Below are positions 6,314 to 8,585 of a DNA stretch of 8,585 nt, piece by piece. The stretch lies in assembly GCA_938049795.1 (NCBI GenBank), contig CALLCD010000228.1, forward strand, positions 1 through 8,585, given 5' to 3'. This stretch comes from an uncultured Hyphomonadaceae bacterium. GTDB taxonomy: Bacteria > Pseudomonadota > Alphaproteobacteria > Caulobacterales > Hyphomonadaceae. The first letter of the stretch is position 1. Each line of letters begins with the position of its first letter. A program made the position numbers and the translations under genes. The notes under the pieces are model-generated. The model made no database searches and was not told where the DNA came from. It saw only the letters and a list, made by a program, of their open reading frames with translations.

Positions 6314-6795
6314 GTCCCGCGTGCCTTCCGCGCTTCAATAATTACCCGGTCCAGCGCTTGCAGAAAGGCCGATCGGTCCGCTTTCGAAAATGGCGCAGCC
6401 CCGCCAATCTGCTCATTGCCAACACCGACCCGCAAATCCGCCATGATCGCGCGCGTCGCAAGCGCCGTCCCAATCGAGTCCTCGGTAAACGCCCGCCCGC
6501 GCGGCCCTAACACCTGCGCACCCGCCTTCAAGCATCTGTCCGCAAGCGGAATATCCGCCGTAATCGCAATATCCGACGCGCCAGCCTGTTCGGCCAGATA
6601 ATCATCGGCCGCATCAAATCCGTCGCTGACCAGTTTGAAACTAAAAAGAGGGTGATCCGGCATTCTGATCCAGCTATTGGCCACGAGCAGAACGGGCGTT
6701 TTGTGCCGGACGGCGACCTTGTAAATCTCGTCCTTGACCGGACAGGCATCGCCATCGACCAGAATGCGAACCTCTCTTGGCGTCCCCTCAGCCAT
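6310..6795 (-). CDS. YaiI/YqxD family protein (DUF188)
   Basis: A 161-residue cytoplasmic protein of the conserved UPF0178/DUF188 family, related to PIN-like nuclease folds but without an established reaction. Hallmarks are ILVDGDACPVKDEIYKVA (11-28) with D14, D16 and C18-P19, ADDYLAEQA (63-71), and DIAITADIPLADRCL (75-89), then GPRGRAFTEDSIG (97-109). The clustered acidic residues would suit metal binding. The open frame reaches 6882, but the first 29 codons overlap the rph coding region and look unrelated to the family. The ATG at 6795 has a strong GGAGGGG site just upstream and gives the usual family length. The gene lies 13 bases after the rph stop and overlaps the acetyltransferase start, so all three are probably co-transcribed. 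Confidence 0.92.
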   Translation of the reverse strand: MAEGTPREVRILVDGDACPVKDEIYKVAVRHKTPVLLVANSWIRMPDHPLFSFKLVSDGFDAADDYLAEQAGASDIAITADIPLADRCLKAGAQVLGPRGRAFTEDSIGTALATRAIMADLRVGVGNEQIGGAAPFSKADRSAFLQALDRVIIEARKARGT

Positions 6796-6798
6796 AGA

Positions 6799-6805
6799 CC
6801 CCTCC
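6799..6805 (-). promoter_or_regulatory. Shine-Dalgarno site of the YaiI-type gene
   Basis: GGAGGGG on the minus strand lies in the 13-base gap after the rph stop, with the GGAGG core 5 bases before the ATG at 6795. It is the best ribosome site in the window and settles the shorter start. Confidence 0.8.
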
Positions 6806-6808
6806 GCC

Positions 6809-7534
6809 TTAAGCCAATGCGGCGCGCTGCATCTCGAACAGCTCGTTACAGCCCTTTTCCGCAAGCCGGAGCATTTCATCAAGCTCGGCCCGCGTCATCG
6901 GCCGTTCTTCGCCTGTGCCCTGAACTTCGATAAAGCCGCCATCGCTGCTCATCACCACATTCATATCAGCTTCCCCCGCACTGTCTTCGGGATAGTCCAC
7001 ATCCAGAACGGCGGTGTCTTTGAACAGACCGACAGAAATAGCCGCCGCCTGCTTGATCAACGGATCATTCTTGATCACGCCTTCATCCTTCAAATACCGA
7101 CACGCCAGCGCCAGCGCGATATAGCCGCCCGTAATCGACGCCGTGCGTGTCCCGCCATCGGCCTGCAACACATCGCAATCCACCGTGATCTGGTTCTCGC
7201 CAAGCGCTTCCAAGTCCACCACCGAGCGCAAGCTACGCCCGATCAGCCGCTGGATCTCCTGCGTCCGGCCAGACTGTTTGCCAGCGGTAGCCTCCCGCCT
7301 GTTCCGCGAATGGGTCGCGCGCGGCAGCATGCCATATTCACCCGTCACCCAGCCCTTACCCGAATTGCGCATCCAGCCGGGCACTTTGTCCGTCCAGCTT
7401 GCCGTACACAGCACATGCGTATTGCCAAACTTGGCCAGACACGAGCCTTCGGCATAGCGGGTGACATTGGTTTCGAATGTAATATCGCGAAGCTGGTCCA
7501 GCGCGCGGCCGGAAGGGCGGAGGGTGGTGGTCAT
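6809..7534 (-). CDS. rph: Ribonuclease PH
   Basis: A phosphate-dependent 3'-to-5' exoribonuclease that trims tRNA 3' ends and takes part in RNA turnover; it normally forms a hexameric ring. The protein is 241 residues, the standard family length. It starts with RPSGRALDQLR (6-16) and contains AEGSCLAKFGNTHVLCTAS (28-46), YGMLPRATHSRNRRE (67-81) and SGRTQEIQRLIGRSLR (88-103). The phosphate-site residues R90 and GTR (128-130) fit those described in B. subtilis RNase PH, and an acidic VDYPEDSAGEADMN segment (179-192) fits the metal-binding region. The frame is open upstream to 7624, but the 30 extra residues do not resemble the family; MTTTLRPSGR is the normal N-terminus. The ribosome site is weak (GGAC about 8 bases upstream). 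First gene of a three-gene operon. Confidence 0.96.
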   Translation of the reverse strand: MTTTLRPSGRALDQLRDITFETNVTRYAEGSCLAKFGNTHVLCTASWTDKVPGWMRNSGKGWVTGEYGMLPRATHSRNRREATAGKQSGRTQEIQRLIGRSLRSVVDLEALGENQITVDCDVLQADGGTRTASITGGYIALALACRYLKDEGVIKNDPLIKQAAAISVGLFKDTAVLDVDYPEDSAGEADMNVVMSSDGGFIEVQGTGEERPMTRAELDEMLRLAEKGCNELFEMQRAALA

Positions 7535-7568
7535 AAGATGTGTCCGTTCGGTAAAAATGCGTTGCCGA

Positions 7569-7597
7569 GGACAAAGCCTGTTTTGAGCATTTTGTCC
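7569..7597. repeat. Inverted repeat GGACAAA / TTTGTCC with a 15-base spacer, upstream of rph
   Basis: The arms at 7569-7575 and 7591-7597 are exact reverse complements. The arm centres are 22 bp apart, about two helical turns, which would suit a dimeric repressor. Read as minus-strand RNA it can also form a 7-bp hairpin in the rph leader, 35 bases before the rph start. The two explanations cannot be separated from sequence alone. Confidence 0.45.
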
Positions 7598-7725
7598 ATT
7601 TATCTTCGCGCGCGCGCCCATCAAAATTGACGCGTCTTACGACCGGGCCCCTGTTTAGCATCCCTGCACACTCGCTTAGAAATCATCGCTTCTCCGGCCG
7701 CGCGCACTTCGCTAAGCTGGCCCCA

Positions 7726-7732
7726 AGAGGAA
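7726..7732 (+). promoter_or_regulatory. Shine-Dalgarno site of the PhzF-family gene
   Basis: AGAGGAA ends 6 bases before the ATG at 7739, a normal spacing. It supports the annotated start, which also gives the standard family N-terminus. Confidence 0.7.
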
Positions 7733-7738
7733 CGCACC

Positions 7739-8557
7739 ATGACCCAAATCCCCATCTTCCAGATCGACGCCTTTGCCAGCGCCCCCTTCGAAGGCAATCA
7801 GGCCTGCGTCATGCCGCTCGACGCCTTCCTGCCCGACGCCACGCTGCAAGCCATTGCCGCGGAAAACAATGTCGCTGAAACCGCTTTCATCGTACCTGCG
7901 GGCGAGGGGCTCTGGGCGCTGCGCTGGTTCACCCCCGCCATCGAGGTTCCCCTGTGCGGTCACGCAACCCTCGCATCCGCCCACGCTCTTTTCACCCATC
8001 TCGGCTTTGCCGGCGAGCAGGTCAGCTTCCAGACCAGACAATCCGGTCAGCTCCATGTCACGCGCAGCGAGACCAGCTACGAAATGGATTTTCCAGCGTC
8101 CCCGATCAGAGAGATCGAGGTAACCGACGCGATGGAAGCTACCCTCGGCGCGCGGCCAAGCCAAATGTGGGCGGGCAGTTTTCTCGCCTGCTTGTTCGAA
8201 ATGCCTGCGGATGTAACGGCTCTGACGCCAGACTATGCGGCGCTTAGCCTACTCGGGCCGGAAGAGGGCGACTGGGAAGCTGGCAATGTCGGCTGTTTTG
8301 CCCTTGGCGGCATGGGCGAGGCGGATGTCACCAGCCGCTTCTTCGCACCCGGCTCCGGCATCGACGAAGACCCCGCCACCGGAAGCTGGCACTGCATGCT
8401 CGCGCCCGTCATCGCCGAACGCTTCGGCCACACAAAGCTGACCTGCTACCAGGCCTATGCCGGACGCGGCGCATGGATCGGCACCGAGCTGGCGGGCACC
8501 CGCGTCAAACTCTCTGGTCAGGCCGTCACCGTCATCGAGGGCGTGTTCCGCCTTTAG
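7739..8557 (+). CDS. PhzF-family isomerase/epimerase-like protein
   Basis: A 272-residue protein with the diaminopimelate-epimerase fold made of two similar lobes. The N-lobe starts QIDAFASAPFEGNQA (8-22) and carries NVAETAFI (44-51), whose E47 fits the acid/base glutamate of PhzF (E45 in Pseudomonas). The motif PLCGHATLASAHAL (71-84) holds H75 of the conserved CGHAT. The C-lobe carries SRFFAPGSG (199-207) and DEDPATGS (209-216), with the DPATGS signature. Pseudomonas PhzF isomerises dihydro-hydroxyanthranilate in phenazine synthesis, but no other phz gene is near, and most homologues with this context have no known substrate. A phenazine role is therefore not implied. The gene is transcribed divergently from rph and appears to be monocistronic in view. 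Length and motifs are intact. Confidence 0.93.
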   Translation: MTQIPIFQIDAFASAPFEGNQACVMPLDAFLPDATLQAIAAENNVAETAFIVPAGEGLWALRWFTPAIEVPLCGHATLASAHALFTHLGFAGEQVSFQTRQSGQLHVTRSETSYEMDFPASPIREIEVTDAMEATLGARPSQMWAGSFLACLFEMPADVTALTPDYAALSLLGPEEGDWEAGNVGCFALGGMGEADVTSRFFAPGSGIDEDPATGSWHCMLAPVIAERFGHTKLTCYQAYAGRGAWIGTELAGTRVKLSGQAVTVIEGVFRL

Positions 8558-8585
8558 CCTTTGCGCTTGTCGGCTTTCCCTGCGC
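8554..8585 (-). CDS. Possible C-terminal end of a convergent minus-strand gene
   Basis: Read on the minus strand, the last bases give an open frame ending A-G-K-A-D-K-R-K-G then TAA at 8554-8556. A lysine/arginine-rich tail is plausible for a protein C-terminus. Its stop would overlap the PhzF gene stop in the same TTAG arrangement seen at 5756-5759. Only about nine codons are visible, so function cannot be judged, and the frame could be chance. Confidence 0.3.
   Translation of the reverse strand, partial: AGKADKRKG

Larger units (their letters stand above)
7535..7738. promoter_or_regulatory. Divergent intergenic region between rph and the PhzF gene
   Basis: A 204-base non-coding stretch holding the promoters of two divergent genes. 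Toward rph, GATAAA (7599-7604, minus) with TTTTGA (7621-7626) 16 bases upstream is a weak promoter candidate. Toward phzF, TTGACG (7627-7632, plus) is a good -35, but no convincing -10 follows at 17 bases. An 11-base alternating CG tract spans 7607-7617. A 7-bp inverted repeat and a short leader frame on the rph side are described separately. No tRNA, riboswitch fold or terminator was recognised. Confidence 0.5.

Noticed and set aside
6796..6882. A 29-codon N-terminal extension of the YaiI-type protein.
   Set aside because: It overlaps the rph coding region in another frame and does not resemble the family. A strong GGAGGGG site directly precedes the internal ATG.
7535..7624. A 30-codon N-terminal extension of RNase PH.
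   Set aside because: RNase PH is normally about 240 residues and starts just before RPSGR; the extension covers the inverted repeat and has no family likeness.
6734..7630. A 298-codon plus-strand open frame across rph and the YaiI-type gene.
   Set aside because: It runs opposite two confidently identified genes, spans their junction, and shows no domain or proper ribosome site.
7739..8557. Diaminopimelate epimerase (dapF) as the identity of the PhzF-fold gene.
   Set aside because: DapF uses two catalytic cysteines in conserved motifs; this protein instead has the PhzF glutamate (E47), CGHAT and DPATGS signatures.

Overview
The window is about 60% GC. It is densely packed with genes whose protein motifs read most like those of an alphaproteobacterium, possibly a marine heterotroph of the Hyphomonas/Maricaulis type. 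That taxonomic guess comes from protein style and composition only, because no rRNA or tRNA gene is present. I see no phage, transposon, CRISPR or tRNA feature.

Left block (1-3891, all minus strand). Five genes are packed with gaps of only 5-19 bases and look like one operon, read right to left. The order is: YceI lipoprotein A; its paralogue YceI lipoprotein B; a cytochrome b561 membrane protein fused to a third YceI domain; a Sua5/TsaC-type threonylcarbamoyl-AMP synthase for tRNA t6A formation; and the start of an FAD-linked D-2-hydroxyacid dehydrogenase that runs off the window edge. The first three genes form a module: a haem-bearing inner-membrane protein with a periplasmic YceI domain, plus two predicted outer-membrane-anchored YceI lipoproteins. 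YceI proteins elsewhere bind isoprenoid lipids or quinones, and b561 proteins exchange electrons with quinones. The module may therefore do redox or lipid-carrier chemistry in the envelope, but that is inference.

Middle (3892-5759). A 101-base divergent intergenic region separates the YceI operon from a plus-strand acyl-CoA dehydrogenase. This enzyme is of the long, roughly 590-residue FadE/DmdC-like type with a C-terminal extension domain. It stands without other beta-oxidation genes in view.

Right block (5756-7534, minus strand). The genes run rph (RNase PH), then a YaiI/DUF188 protein, then a RimJ/RimL-type GNAT acetyltransferase, and are tightly coupled (13-base gap, then an ATGA overlap). 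The acetyltransferase stop overlaps the acyl-CoA dehydrogenase stop tail to tail.

End (7535-8585). A 204-base divergent region carries a 7-bp inverted repeat and a possible 22-codon leader frame that ends in an ATGA overlap with the rph start. A plus-strand PhzF-family isomerase follows. A few bases at the edge may be the lysine-rich C-terminus of a further minus-strand gene, again with overlapping stops.

The part most worth attention is the triple-YceI/b561 module and its linkage to the t6A synthase. The remaining genes are housekeeping or common accessory functions.
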